DNA of 64,000 nt from Pneumocystis sp. 'macacae' (Eukaryota > Ascomycota > Pneumocystomycetes > Pneumocystales > Pneumocystaceae): contig CM030720.1 in the NCBI GenBank assembly GCA_018127085.1, positions 310,001 through 374,000 on the forward strand. Reading direction: 5' to 3'. The translations under genes were made by a program, and so were the position numbers. Positions 38,894 to 48,456 of this stretch are shown here, in pieces. A model generated the notes under the pieces. The model saw only the letters and a list, made by a program, of their open reading frames with translations. It did not search any database and was not told the DNA's origin. The stretch's first letter is position 1; each line of letters opens with the position of its first letter.

Positions 38894-39637
38894 TTCCACA
38901 CAAAACCCATCCTACAGGCATCCATAGTAATCAATAGAGCCATCCAGCTCCGGCTTGACCATTGTAGTCCGCTTCTAGTGCCTTTTCGCGCGGTTTCCTG
39001 CTCCCTTGCTGTCTTTTCGTCGTTTTTTTCTCGTTTTCTAGATACTCCACTTTCTTGACGTTTGTTTGGATCGTGTTGCTACAGCAATGTGTTACTATAG
39101 TGACAGTTGCCATGACGACACACTGGACCATCGTTGTGCGCACGGAACGGGTCGAGACGCATACCCGTCTTGACGCACGTGTACACCTCCCTGCACACAT
39201 GCTCTCTCGGATGCATCAGGTATGCATCCGCACATTGCCTCGTCTACACGCAGCCCCCGCTGCCCTGTCCCTGTCAAGCAACAATCCCAAGCCGGACAAG
39301 ACACTAGCATATGCAGACACAGCCGTCTGCATTAGACGCCACATGCAGCCAGGCACCGCATACACATGCCCGACACAGCATATATGCGCTCCACTGCACC
39401 GCATATACGCCCTGCATCCGCATATATGCCTCTAAACGCATGCATAGCTTCCAAGCCCCAGCGCCATGAGCATCTGTCTTGCAGCAGACAAGCACCTGAA
39501 CTCAGATGCTTGTTTCCTCGGACTAAAGAGGGACTAAGCAGCAATTACACAGAACCGTGCACAACTAAGCATTACTGACAAATCTGTCGACCGCACACCC
39601 GGTCGACAAAGAATGCAAACAAAACCACTAACAAAAG
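38894..39637. other. GC-rich divergent promoter region
   Basis: This is about 740 bases of GC-rich DNA between the J-protein start (minus) and the PRPP synthetase start (plus). It contains GCATATATGC palindromes (39378-39387, 39420-39429) and a near copy at 39401-39410, plus many GCATGC/ATGCAT words. The open frames here are products of the GC-rich composition and match no family. Confidence 0.6.
39378..39429. promoter_or_regulatory. Cluster of GCATATATGC palindromes
   Basis: Two perfect 10-base palindromes GCATATATGC lie at 39378-39387 and 39420-39429, with the one-mismatch copy GCATATACGC at 39401-39410. They are spaced about 20 bases apart and lie 210-260 bases upstream of the PRPP synthetase ATG. 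The spacing resembles binding sites for a dimeric factor. Function is inferred only from symmetry and repetition. Confidence 0.3.
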
Positions 39638-40760
39638 ATGCGTCGACTCCACATATTTGGCGGATCAACACACAACTCTCTGATAACAAGAATATGCGAG
39701 CATCTCGGGCTCCAGCCCGGGCAAATATCGCTATCAACACTCCCCAATAGCGAAACACATGTTGCACTTCAACTAAGTGTACGCAACAGCGATGTCTACA
39801 TTGTCCAGACCGCTGGCAACCAGTATGTAGCCTCGCCCCGCAACGGGCACTCACCATCCACAAGAGTAAACGATGCATTGATCGAGCTTCTTTCCGCTGT
39901 GCATGCATCAAAGGGTGCTTCCTCTCTGCGCGTCACCGCTGTCCTCCCACTCTTCCCATACAGCCGCCACGCTGGCGCTGCGCGGGCCCTCATCCCGCGC
40001 CTCTTCGCTTCCGCCGGCTGCGACCACATCATCACAATGGATCTCCACGATCCCCAGTCTCTTGGCTTCTTCGACATCCCCGTCGACAACATTGTCTCCC
40101 GCGGACTCTTCCAAAGGTATATACTTAGCACTTGTGCATACACCCGGGCCTCTGTGCCATCGCCCCGACTATCCCCCACTCACCTCCCCAGATACATCCA
40201 GCGCCACATACCCCGCTACACAGACGCCGTCATAGTGTCCCCCGATGCCGGCGGCGCCAAGCGTGCAACCGTCATCGCCAACACACTCGGCATGGACTTT
40301 GCACTCGTCCACAAGGTCCCCTCCCACGGCCCTCCCCCCCAGATGATGCTTGTCGGCGACGTCCGCGGCAAGACCGCCGTCCTCATAGACGACATCGTCG
40401 ACACCGGTATCCCTCTTGTCTCCCCACCCGCCCCTTACTCCTGCAGCCCAGACCCTTGTGCTGGCCGCAAGAGTCCTTGCGGCCCACGGCACCACCGCCG
40501 TCTACGCCATGGCAACACACGGCATCCTCTCTGGCTCTGCCATCGACCGCATCAACTCCAGCTGCCTCTCCCGCCTCGTCGTCACAAACTCCCTCCCACA
40601 GACCGACAACCTCCGTCGCTGCCCAAAGCTTGCCGTCCTCGACGTCTCATTCGTCTTTGCCGAGGTATCCCCCCCTCCCCCTCCCCTGCTCACCCGCCAG
40701 GCCATCCGCAGGGCCCACCACGGCGAGAGCCTCAGCATGCTCTTCGACTACAGTCTCTAG
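39638..40760 (+). CDS. Ribose-phosphate pyrophosphokinase (PRPP synthetase)
   Basis: The enzyme makes PRPP from ribose 5-phosphate and ATP, feeding purine, pyrimidine, His and Trp synthesis. Five exons join in phase: 39638-39822, 39865-40116, 40192-40406, 40447-40664 and 40701-40760, 309 residues. Motifs: NSETHVALQLSVRNSDVYIV near residue 30, DHIITMDLHDPQSLGFFDIP, VIVSPDAGGAKRA and the PRPP loop VLIDDIVDTAQT. The first 42-base intron is in frame and would add 14 spurious residues if unspliced; removing it gives TAGNQVNDALIELL as in the family. The flexible catalytic loop is PYSRHAGAARALIP instead of the more common RQDKKD type, nearer to the yeast Prs1 loop (PYSKQ), so it may be a heteromeric subunit form. 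All exons and introns are strongly GC-rich. Confidence 0.93.
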
Positions 40761-40837
40761 CCACGCCCTCTCGCCCTCTCTCCACTGTCTTCCAATATAC
40801 TCTGCACTGCACCCTATGCTCCATGCTCTGTCTGGCC

Positions 40838-41561
40838 CTATGCACTGCCCACCGCATACAGCACCGCATACAACAGCCCCCCACTCACTATGGGGATCAC
40901 ACAGTTGTCGTTCACCCCCCACACATCAACCTGCTCTGCAAACGCCCCTATCACCCCCGTTGCCAGTGCCAGCCCATGCAGCCCCAGTGCACCCCCCGGC
41001 CGCCACGAGACCTCTGCCCCGTCAAAGCGTGCTATGCGCCCCCAGAACACATATACAGCAGCCATTGCCGCAACACATGCAGCAGCAGACCCCGCCAGAG
41101 TCTTGCCGACACGCAGACAGGGGCCGCCACAGACACGGCCAACCATTGATGCAGCAGTGTCAGACCATGCAAGCACAAGAATAGAGACAACAGCAATGTC
41201 CTCGGGATAGACAACCAGCACAGTCCATGTCCCCACAAGATACGGGATGACTCCGCTGCCAGCGTCAGCTGTGCCAGGCGACAGCCACCTACTTCCAGCC
41301 ATCGGCCTCCTCGGCACGCATCAGCGGATGCAGCACAGCAAGATATATGCGGTTGAACTGTGGGACCGCAAACCGGATGACGTCGCAGCCAGCAGCCGGC
41401 ACAAGTGCAGCAGCAAGGTATGGGGCGACAGCAGCAGCAGAGACCCCGCGCATATAGAGGCCGAGGACAAGAAAGCCGACGGCCGCATGGACAGTCTTGC
41501 GGGGGATCTCCCAGCGGAGCGCCCAGTGCCACGAGCGGCGCAGGCGCGCTGCGCGTCGCAT
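40838..41561 (-). CDS. DGK1: CTP-dependent diacylglycerol kinase-like protein (Dgk1/Ptp4 family)
   Basis: Dgk1 proteins are ER/nuclear-envelope membrane enzymes that phosphorylate diacylglycerol using CTP, opposing phosphatidate phosphatase. Two exons (41561-41293 and 41255-40838) join in phase to 228 residues, with a 37-base GC-rich intron that turns GW/GVIPY into DGWNGVIPYLVG. Family features: EIPRKTVHAAVGFLVLGLY, LVPAAGCDVIRFAVPQFN, YPEDIAVVSILVLAWSDT, AASMVGRVCGG, RVGKTLAGSAAA, then EQVDVWGVNDNCVIP. Several hydrophobic helices are present. It is somewhat shorter at the N-terminus than the yeast enzyme. It ends 77 bases from the PRPP synthetase stop (convergent) and begins 73 bases from divergent RPS29. 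A dolichol kinase is the main alternative, less likely from the motifs. Confidence 0.75.
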
Positions 41562-41634
41562 GCCGGGGAGCGGGGAGGGCGGGGGCTACGGGCACCCGGA
41601 AGCGGGTGAGTGGCGGAGCGGGAGTGCACAGAGC

Positions 41635-41876
41635 ATGGCACACGACCAGGTCTGGTATTCACGGCCACGGAACTACGGCAAGGGATCGCGGATGTGGTAT
41701 GTGGGGGTGGAGTGGAGCGTGCTGACGGCAGCCGTGTCTGTGGACACGTAGCAGGGCTTATCCGCAAGTACGGACTGAATATCTGTCGACAATGCTTCCG
41801 GGAGTATGCAGTCGACATCGGCTTCCAGAAGGTAGGCGCAGAGGGAGAGGCGTTGCTGAGCATCCAGTATCGCTGA
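41635..41876 (+). CDS. RPS29: 40S ribosomal protein S29 (uS14)
   Basis: uS14 is a small zinc-binding protein of the 40S head. Three exons: 41635-41696, 41732-41831 and 41868-41876. They read [19 protein letters not shown], then [20 protein letters not shown], then [15 protein letters not shown] and a last exon of only nine bases giving YR. The two CxxC pairs (CRVC, CRQC) that hold zinc are intact. The introns are 35 and 36 bases, at the lower limit for splicing. The whole gene lies in the GC-rich island, with compositional bias much stronger than that of RPS21 at 56 kb. The 3' end is 46 bases from the convergent CWF23 stop. Confidence 0.92.
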
Positions 41877-41922
41877 GCGGGAGCGGGCAGAGTAGATGTA
41901 GATAGTAGTAAACAAGATTGTT

Positions 41923-42846
41923 TTATTGTGCAGAGTGTTGCCCTGTGTTGCCCTGTGGTGTCAGTGTGCCGGCCTGGCGCATGCGCATGAGGACAGAGCG
42001 CTCATAGTCGGGCCAGTCGGGGCGGAGTGGTGGGTGAGGAGTGGTGGGTGGAGTGAGCCAGGAGACGTCCTTGAGGTGGGTAAAGGGCGCCTGTGCCAGC
42101 ACAGGCGCCTGGAGAACAGCAGCATGCTGGAGAGTCAGAGGACGGGAGACAGAGGGGGGAGATACAGCAGAGGCGGGGGAGTCGAAGACGACGAGGGCGA
42201 CGGCAAGCTTCTTGGAGGGGGGGGAGTCGCTGAGGACGACGTGCTCGACAGGGCCGAAGCGGAGAAAGAGGGTGGTGAGGGAGTCTTTGTCGAGGGAGAG
42301 CCGGTCCTTGCGCCAGCGGACCCGGAGAGTGCGGTCGTTGACGGGGGGGGCAGTGGGAGGAGGGGGGGAGTGGAGGGAGGCAAGGTGTTTCTTGCGGAGA
42401 GCCTGGCCCTCCTGCTGGAGGGCACGGAGGGTGAGGTCGAGGGCAGACTCGGAGCCAGCTCTGCGGATCTTGGCAAGGTGCTCGCGGTGCTCGAGGTCTG
42501 GGAGGGGTAGGAGGGGGAGGGGGAGGGGAGGGAGATACCCTGGACCATGTGCTTTCTGTGGAGGTTGAGGGCATCGTGCTTGCGTTTTTTTGCAAGGAGA
42601 GAGTCTCTGCGGCGGTCGTAGAGGGAGCGGGAGGCAGGGTCGCTGAGGACCTCGAATGCAAGCGAGATGGTGTGAAACATGTCTACGGCAGCAGGGCTGG
42701 TGTTTTTGTCAGGGTGGTATTGGAGAGCTGGGGGAGTCAGTGGGCCAGGGGCGGGGAGACGGACCTGCTTTGCGGTAGGCCTTGTGGATTGCAGCATCGG
42801 TGGCGGTTGGGAGGACGCCGAGGACGGTGTAGTAGTCGTCGTCCAT
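41923..42846 (-). CDS. Spliceosomal J-domain/RRM protein Cwf23 (DNAJC17-like)
   Basis: Cwf23/Cwc23/DNAJC17 are J proteins linked to the spliceosome. The ATG at 42846 gives MDDDYYTVLGVLPTATDAAI, and a GC-rich intron (about 37 bases) precedes LQYHPDKNTSPAAVDMF with the HPD motif. The J domain continues AFEVLSDPASRSLYDRRRD, followed by a basic region KKRKHDALNLHRKHMVQ. A second intron (about 44 bases) joins to DLEHREHLAKIRRAG, a helical linker. An RRM-like segment follows: TLRVRWRKDRLSLDKDSL, LFLRFGPVEHVVLSD, KLAVALVVFDSPASA. The C-terminal part is Pro-rich and ends MRMRQAGTLTPQG through HSAQ. Almost every third base is G or C. The order J domain then RRM is that of DNAJC17. Confidence 0.78.
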
Positions 42847-42904
42847 GGGGGGGAGTGGGAGGAGGGTGTTGTTATGACAACAGGTGAGGGGTGGTGGAGG
42901 CAGA

Positions 42905-42942
42905 GGGTAGTGTGTAGTATATGTAGTGTATATAGTACAAAG
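42905..42942. repeat. Short TGTAGTATA/TGTATATAG repeat
   Basis: The sequence reads GTAGTGTGTAGTATATGTAG then TGTATATAGTAC. It resembles the low-complexity array at 1-200. It lies between the CWF23 start and the hydrolase stop, exactly where GC-rich DNA gives way to AT-rich DNA. Confidence 0.5.
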
Positions 42943-42998
42943 AATGGATATTGTTTAGACAAGCCAAGACGAAGGAAATGGAGACGGAGCGGCAGTCA

Positions 42999-44655
42999 TC
43001 AGCCGTTCTGAGCCAGAAACAGTTTTCGAGAAAGAACATCGTCAAGTTTTATGCCAAGCCCAGGTTTGTTTGGACACAACTTGAAGAATTTTTCAAAGAC
43101 AGTATCTTTAACAAGATCTAGAGACACTTTATTGTGAATACATTTATTAATGCTTTTTTCAAGATCGGACTCCTTGGGCAAACCATAATTATATGGATAT
43201 TTCCGGTAGTGAACAGACAAAATGTCAGTGGATATATTTAGCCGGGGAGCATCATCACGAGACTCAAAAAAAGTGTCGACTAATTTATCAGGAACATCAG
43301 AGATTCTCGAAGGATTCCATACGGGTGGAACAGGAGGCTTTCGAATTAATTTCGCTTCAACACCTTCCATGAAATCATGCCTTCTCTAGAATACATAAGC
43401 AGTGAGAACAAGCCAGCTAGTGAATAGAATACAAGGAGATGGCTAGCTATATTGAGTTCGTTATTGAACGCTTCCAAAATATCCCATTTTTTTGCTTCTT
43501 GTATTTCACGTAGAGCAATTTTAATACTGGTAGGCGAGCGTTGATTAAGCTTATCAATCGTCATTTTTGCCCATTCTGTTCCTTCTTTTTTTAAAGCATT
43601 AAAAACCTTTTCAATTTTTTTAAACTTAAAACATCTTTCCATATATTAATTTATAATTCATGATAGTTTAAAAATTACCTATCAATTGCTTTACGAGTTT
43701 CTCCGCCAAACTCATATTTATAGCCTTTAGGAGGTTCCCCAGAAAACTCATCAATTGCCCTATCGACTGTATTGAAATATTCTACGCTGCTGCTATCATC
43801 AGTATTCAATTCAGATAATCTTGCAACAAGGGATTCTAGTCTATTCGATGGCACATAATGTGTAGCAATGCCAGAAATTCTATATAAATCAGAATAAAAC
43901 ATTGTGTCAAACCTAAAACCTACAATGTATCAAAACCATAAACACGTTCACCTGTCATTCCAATATATTTTCCAATTTCACCATCCATTCGAGACAAAAA
44001 AAAAGATGATCCTGCATCTGGAAAAAAACCAATATCTGTTTCTGGCATGGCAAAAACAGTATTTTCTGTTGCGACCCTAAATGGTGCATGAATAGATAAA
44101 CCTGCACCTCCACCCACTAGTATACATTAAATATAATTTTTTATAAAAATCTAGAATATTCACTTGTAATCCCATCCATTAATGAAATATAAGGTTTTTC
44201 ACGGAATGTGGCAACAAGATAATTAAGACGATATTCTTGTTCGAAATACTCAACAGCTATTTTGTATCCATTTTCAGGATCAGATCGACACATTTCTACA
44301 ACAGCTAACAAACATAAATACATCTCTTGAACTTAATGCATTTTGTATTATACCTGCAACATCGCCACCTGCACATAATGCTCGATGATCTATTCCTCGA
44401 AGCAAAACAATCATGCTCAATGATGATCGTCTCCATTCCTTCAAATAATTAGTTTTAATAAAAGTATTTATGAATTGCTTATAACTATGAGCTTCTCGTA
44501 AACATTCTTTATCATCATTTTAGTTAAAGCATTTAATTTTTTCGGTCTATTCAAAGTGATTATGCGTAATCCCAAATTATTATCAAACAACACATCATTC
44601 TGAAAAAATAAGCTCATTTAAAAAATATTATATCTACATTAGCTGCACTTTTCAT
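42999..44655 (-). CDS. 3-hydroxyisobutyryl-CoA hydrolase (Ehd3/HIBCH family, mS47-like)
   Basis: This crotonase-family enzyme hydrolyses 3-hydroxyisobutyryl-CoA in valine breakdown; the yeast homologue Ehd3 is also a mitochondrial ribosomal subunit (mS47). The start at 44655 follows an in-frame stop and an intron joins MKSAAN to [26 protein letters not shown]. Core motifs: [16 protein letters not shown] region near 44400-44345, [47 protein letters not shown], then [11 protein letters not shown] and the C-terminal helical region ending [16 protein letters not shown]. About six introns are present. Its 5' end lies close to the uL4m region and it begins a run of four mitochondrial genes. The active-site Glu and Asp positions look present in the GGG and [10 protein letters not shown] segments. 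Confidence 0.87.
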
Positions 44656-44758
44656 TGCAGAAAAGTTTACTTCCTTCACATTAAAAATAGGTCATTAATT
44701 GTAATAAAAGTTTATTTATTACTACTTGCGTATATTTTCTTAGAAAAAAAAGAAAAAA

Positions 44759-45060
44759 ATGCGTATATTTAAAAGAAGGAACAGCTTTTTTAGCTGTTAA
44801 AAAAAATTCTTTCATTCAATTAAACATATTTAAAAAAAAGTATTTTCTTTTTTTGTCGTTAATCCCAGTTTTACAAGTCGATGGACAGACACTATCAAAC
44901 GCCAAGATATTACACAAAGGATTTTCTCAAAAGATAGATATTTAACACTATATTATGGAAAAATTATGGAGAATGGTATATATATTCGAAAAGAGATTGT
45001 GTGCAAGGGTATTTAAGGCTTTTATAATATTTTTTCTATTTTAAATAATTAACTTTTTGA
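44759..45060 (+). other. Possible upstream exons of uL4m or a separate small gene
   Basis: The ATG at 44759 opens a basic, Ser/Phe-rich peptide (MRIFKRRNSFFS) like a mitochondrial presequence. After a possible intron ending TCCCAG, an open segment reads SRWTDTIKRQDITQRIFSKD, RYLTLYYGKIMENGIYIRKE, up to a GTATTT donor at about 45009. These exons are open and look protein-like. I could not join them to the downstream uL4m exon without a frame clash, so they may be another gene. Confidence 0.3.
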
Positions 45061-45100
45061 TTATTTTAGATTCAAAAAATAAATATCAGATTATATTCCA

Positions 45101-45886
45101 TGCAAATTACATCAATGTCTCTGTCTTGTGAAAAATATGGTTTCTATATTCTTTAAACAATATGAGATTTTGTTTACAGGTAATTAGATGTTTTTCCTCA
45201 AGTTTTTACAACTCTTTACTCTTTTCCTAATATGAAACCTGTACGCTTTCAAATGTTCCCTGCAGACTTTCTCAACCTTCCTCTTAGAAAAGATATTCTT
45301 CATCGTGCAGTAGTTTATGAAGCAAATAGTTTAAGACAAGGGACTGCATGTAAAAAAAATAGAGCAGATGTTCGTGGTTCGAATAAGAAGATTCGTCCGC
45401 AAAAAGGTACAGGTCGAGCTCGTCTTGGAGACATTCGGTCACCGACTATAAGAGGAGGTTAGTTTTTCTAAGTATTTATTTGTTTTTAACAATTTAGGTG
45501 GTCTTGTACATGCACCTAAACCTCGCGATTTTTCTACAAAACTTCCACGAAAAGTCTATTATTTAGCTATACGGACAGCACTTTCTGCTAGATACAAGAG
45601 AGGGCAGGTCGTTGTCATTAATCATACATTTGAATTGCCAACACATAAAACAAAAGCTATGGTAAACGTGATAAAGACGTATGACTGGGACCATGATAGT
45701 GGTGGAGCCGTGTTTGTTATGTATGCTCGTAGGAAAAATTTTATATACTCTACTGAAAACCTTGGAAAACATTGTATTATTCGAAATGTTAAGGAACTCT
45801 CTGTTAAAGATCTTTTAATGAAGGAAAGAATTGTTATTGAGCGTAAAGCACTTGAATGGCTCGAAAAAAAAACAAGAATAGAATAA
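45101..45886 (+). CDS. Mitochondrial ribosomal protein uL4m (Yml6)
   Basis: uL4m is a protein of the mitochondrial large ribosomal subunit near the exit tunnel. The core is unmistakable: TLYSFPNMKPVRFQMFPADF, PLRKDILHRAVVYEANSLR, RQGTACKKNRADVRGSNKKI, RPQKGTGRARLGDIRSP, then LVHAPKPRDFSTKLPRKVYY and LAIRTALSARYKRGQVVVIN. A 5' intron (GTTTCTATATTC...GTAATTAG) joins CEKY to DVFPQVFTT, and an intron near 45460-45498 follows TIRGG. The ATG at 45101 (MQITSMSLSCEKYD) is a provisional start; the region 44759-45060 may hold the true presequence exons. The gene ends KTRIE. The promoter side lies close to the divergent hydrolase gene. Confidence 0.87.
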
Positions 45887-46098
45887 TTTTATATCCTAAA
45901 AATTTATTTATTATATATTATTTGATATTTATAATATTTATTTATTTAAGCTTATTTTTTAATTCTCATGAAACTATCGACTTTAAAAAGTTATAAAAGT
46001 TTAGCAAAAATGAAGAAACAAACCAAATATATTTTGAAACATACACTTTTGTAATCTTTTTGTTTATTTAACATTTGTTTTATTAAATAATTTTCAAA

Positions 46099-47450
46099 AT
46101 GAATTGTTTTTCATTCCAGATTTATAAAACATATAAAATAAATTTAAATCTAATTCTTATAAAGTATTCTATCCTTTTTTTTCAAAGAATTAACTAAAAA
46201 GGTATTTTAGGGAAAGCTTGGCACATACTAATTTATCTTATTATATACGTTTTATAAGTATACCATCTAAATCAAATGAACCTTTATCAAACGAATCACA
46301 AATTTTATCGTTACAATCTGATTCTGATATATCTCAAAATAAATCTGAAAAGAAAAATGATCAGACAAAGTATCCTAGATTGATTTATTTAGCTCCAAAA
46401 TTGGGTATTAATAAAGCATATGATGAGGCTTTAAAAATTATTGAAGCAGATCGTCTAGAAAAACTTAAAAAAATCAAAAAAACACAATCCAAAATAGAGT
46501 ATAAGATAAAATGTAAAATCTAAGGCTTTTCTAATAATTACTAATATTATTTTTAAGATTCTAATACTAAAGATAAAGACGCACAACTTACAAATTTAAG
46601 AAAATATTTAAATCAACTTAAAATACTGGCAGACATTAATGTCCCTGAAATAAGATGGAGATTTAAGAACAATGATGGTAAGGCTTTTATAAATAAAAAA
46701 AATAATTTAAAGTAGTTAGTGGATATGACCATTCCTGTTTATCGTTATTTAGCAGAACAAAAATGGATGAAAAAACCTTATCATCTTTTGATGCAACGTA
46801 TAGAACAGATGTATGTTATACCTGACGCATATGAAAGGTTCAAGCCTACGGCAGAAATTCTTCTTCGATTTGAAAATGAAGAGCTTGAGCCAGGAAAATT
46901 TGTTCCTAATCATATTTCTGCAACCGAGCCTATTATAGAAATCAATTCTTTTTTAGATACTGAAAAACTTTATACAATTGCGCTACTTGATTTGGGTTAA
47001 TTCTTATTTATTTTATTATTAAGCTAATATATATAAGATGTTCCTGATTTACAAAAAGATTCATTCAAAACATATCTTCATTGGCTTATGTATAGTTTTT
47101 CATTAAAAAGTAAAATATTAACTATTCTTAGTTCTGACATTCCAATTTCACCCAATAATTCACTTGTACAACCATCCGTAGCAACAGTTTTAGCCCCTTA
47201 TATTCCTCCACATCCACAAAAAGGTAGTTTATATCATCGATATACATTACTCGTCTTTGAGCAAGCAGAAAAACACTTAAATAATTCTATTATTCAAAGA
47301 GACAAATTTGATATCCGTCAGTTTGCATCTTTAAATCATTTTAAAATCGTTGGAATCCATTTTTGGCGTAGTCTCTGGGATGAATATGTAGATAAAATTA
47401 TGTCATCTTTGAAACTACTACCTTATAAGACTATGCTTAAAAAGTGTTAA
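46099..47450 (+). CDS. Mitochondrial ribosomal protein mL38 (Mrpl35), PEBP fold
   Basis: mL38 is a large-subunit mitochondrial ribosomal protein with a phosphatidylethanolamine-binding-protein-like domain. The ATG at 46099 gives MNCFSFQIYKTYKINLNLIL, a basic presequence; an intron (GTATTC...TTTTAG) joins it to ESLAHTNLSYYIRF. Later exons: QTKYPRLIYLAPKLGINKAY, LRKYLNQLKILADINVPEI, PVYRYLAEQKWMKKPYHLL, then a long exon with the PEBP-like segment: YIPPHPQKGSLYHRYTLLVF, QRDKFDIRQFASLNHF, IVGIHFWRSLWDEYVDK. The family end, IMSSLKLLPYKTML, matches. Four or five introns of 40-60 bases interrupt the gene. Neighbours uL4m (upstream) and IMP1 (convergent, downstream) are also mitochondrial. Confidence 0.87.
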
Positions 47451-47555
47451 TTAGCCATTAGAAAATATATGTTGAATAAATATATGTACATTATTATAAA
47501 ATTATTCATTATTAACCATAGAAAGTAATACTTTAGAAAATTAAATATTTGTTTC

Positions 47556-48152
47556 TTAAGAAAAGATACTAGGAAACGAAGAAGGTTCATTTTTAAACCA
47601 TTTGAAATCTGGCAAAACTCTACAAACAACTTTCCCTTTAATCAGTGCCATAGGAAGAGGACCATAGTTTCGACTATCTAAAGAATGAAGTAAATTATCA
47701 CCCATTACCCACACATGACCTTCTGGAACCTATATCATACTGTCTAAGCTAATACATAATCATTTATTATAAAAAAAATTACCTTAATAAATTCCACACG
47801 ATTCATTAAAGGATCTTTACAAATAATATCACCTGGCTATTTTATAAATACTACTATACATATTTACAAAATATTACTACACCATTCCTATAATTCGTTT
47901 CGCAATTCGGATATTTGTCGTGCCTGGCTTAATTGCAACGATAATATCTCCTGCTCGACATCCTCGTCCATTCTTTCCATGCCATTTATCAACTCCTAGT
48001 AGATCTCCGTGAACATTTAATGTCGGCAGCATCGATGGTCCAGAACAGGGATATATTTCAAAAATTTTCTCGTTTATCATGTCAATGAGTGCTAACATTT
48101 GAATACAAGTGATCATATTTTTTACTGGTCGAAAACGTTTAATAAATTCCAT
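47556..48152 (-). CDS. IMP1: Mitochondrial inner membrane peptidase subunit Imp1
   Basis: Imp1 is a catalytic subunit of the inner-membrane signal peptidase complex that trims intermembrane-space proteins. The ATG at 48152 gives MEFIKRFRPVKNMITCIQML. The Ser of the Ser-Lys dyad is in CSGPSMLPTL and the Lys is in the RIAKRIIG segment; between them lies DLLGVDKWHGKNGRGCRAGD. A further exon keeps PGDIICKDPLMNRVEFIK and the last has VPEGHVWVMGDNLLHSLDSR, NYGPLPMALIKGKVV, the substrate-binding and structural motif of the signal-peptidase fold. Introns are near 47876-47840 and 47780-47730. The Imp1 rather than Imp2 call rests on the GRGCRAGD and MGDN sequence; confidence is moderate on that point. 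Confidence 0.82.
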
Positions 48153-48456
48153 CCAAAAATACAAAAGGCATTCTTAAATAATAAGTCTTTTTTCTAGAAA
48201 TATCTATTTCTATTTACTAAATTTTCTATTTCATTACTATATTATCATTCATTATTATTAAGTAGAGGATGTAACTTCACGAATTCATTAAGATATTAGA
48301 GATGGTTTTCGAAATATCGGTTTCTATGGTAATTTTATAATAAAATAGGTGTAAAAATCACCTTGAATACGATTGTTCTAACACTATTTCATGATAAACT
48401 TTAATTTTGAAAAGAAAAAAAAAAAGCATAATTTTAGTGTACTTTAATGTATTTTA

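Larger units (their letters stand above)
38400..42960. other. GC-rich island in an AT-rich genome
   Basis: By eye, GC content rises from about 38.4 kb inside the J-protein gene, is highest through PRPP synthetase, DGK1, RPS29 and CWF23, and falls abruptly at about 42.95 kb before the hydrolase gene. Both coding and intron/intergenic DNA share the bias, so codon selection alone does not explain it. The gene content is ordinary and the introns keep the local size, which argues against recent transfer from another organism. Confidence 0.8.

Noticed and set aside
38831..39578. Several overlapping open frames on both strands upstream of PRPP synthetase
   Set aside because: Cys/His/Arg-rich, without start context or family signal; open because GC-rich DNA has few stop codons.
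39823..39864. 14-residue insertion in PRPP synthetase
   Set aside because: A 42-base in-frame intron; removal restores TAGNQVNDALIELL.
40132..41184. 350-codon plus-strand frame over PRPP synthetase and DGK1
   Set aside because: Pro/His/Arg/Ser-rich translation of GC-rich DNA in the wrong frame; the true PRPP synthetase and DGK1 exons explain the region.
41610..41876. 88-codon plus-strand frame with an altered uS14 start and C-terminus
   Set aside because: The unspliced frame starts in the wrong place; the three-exon RPS29 model gives the family ends MAHDQVW and GFQKYR.
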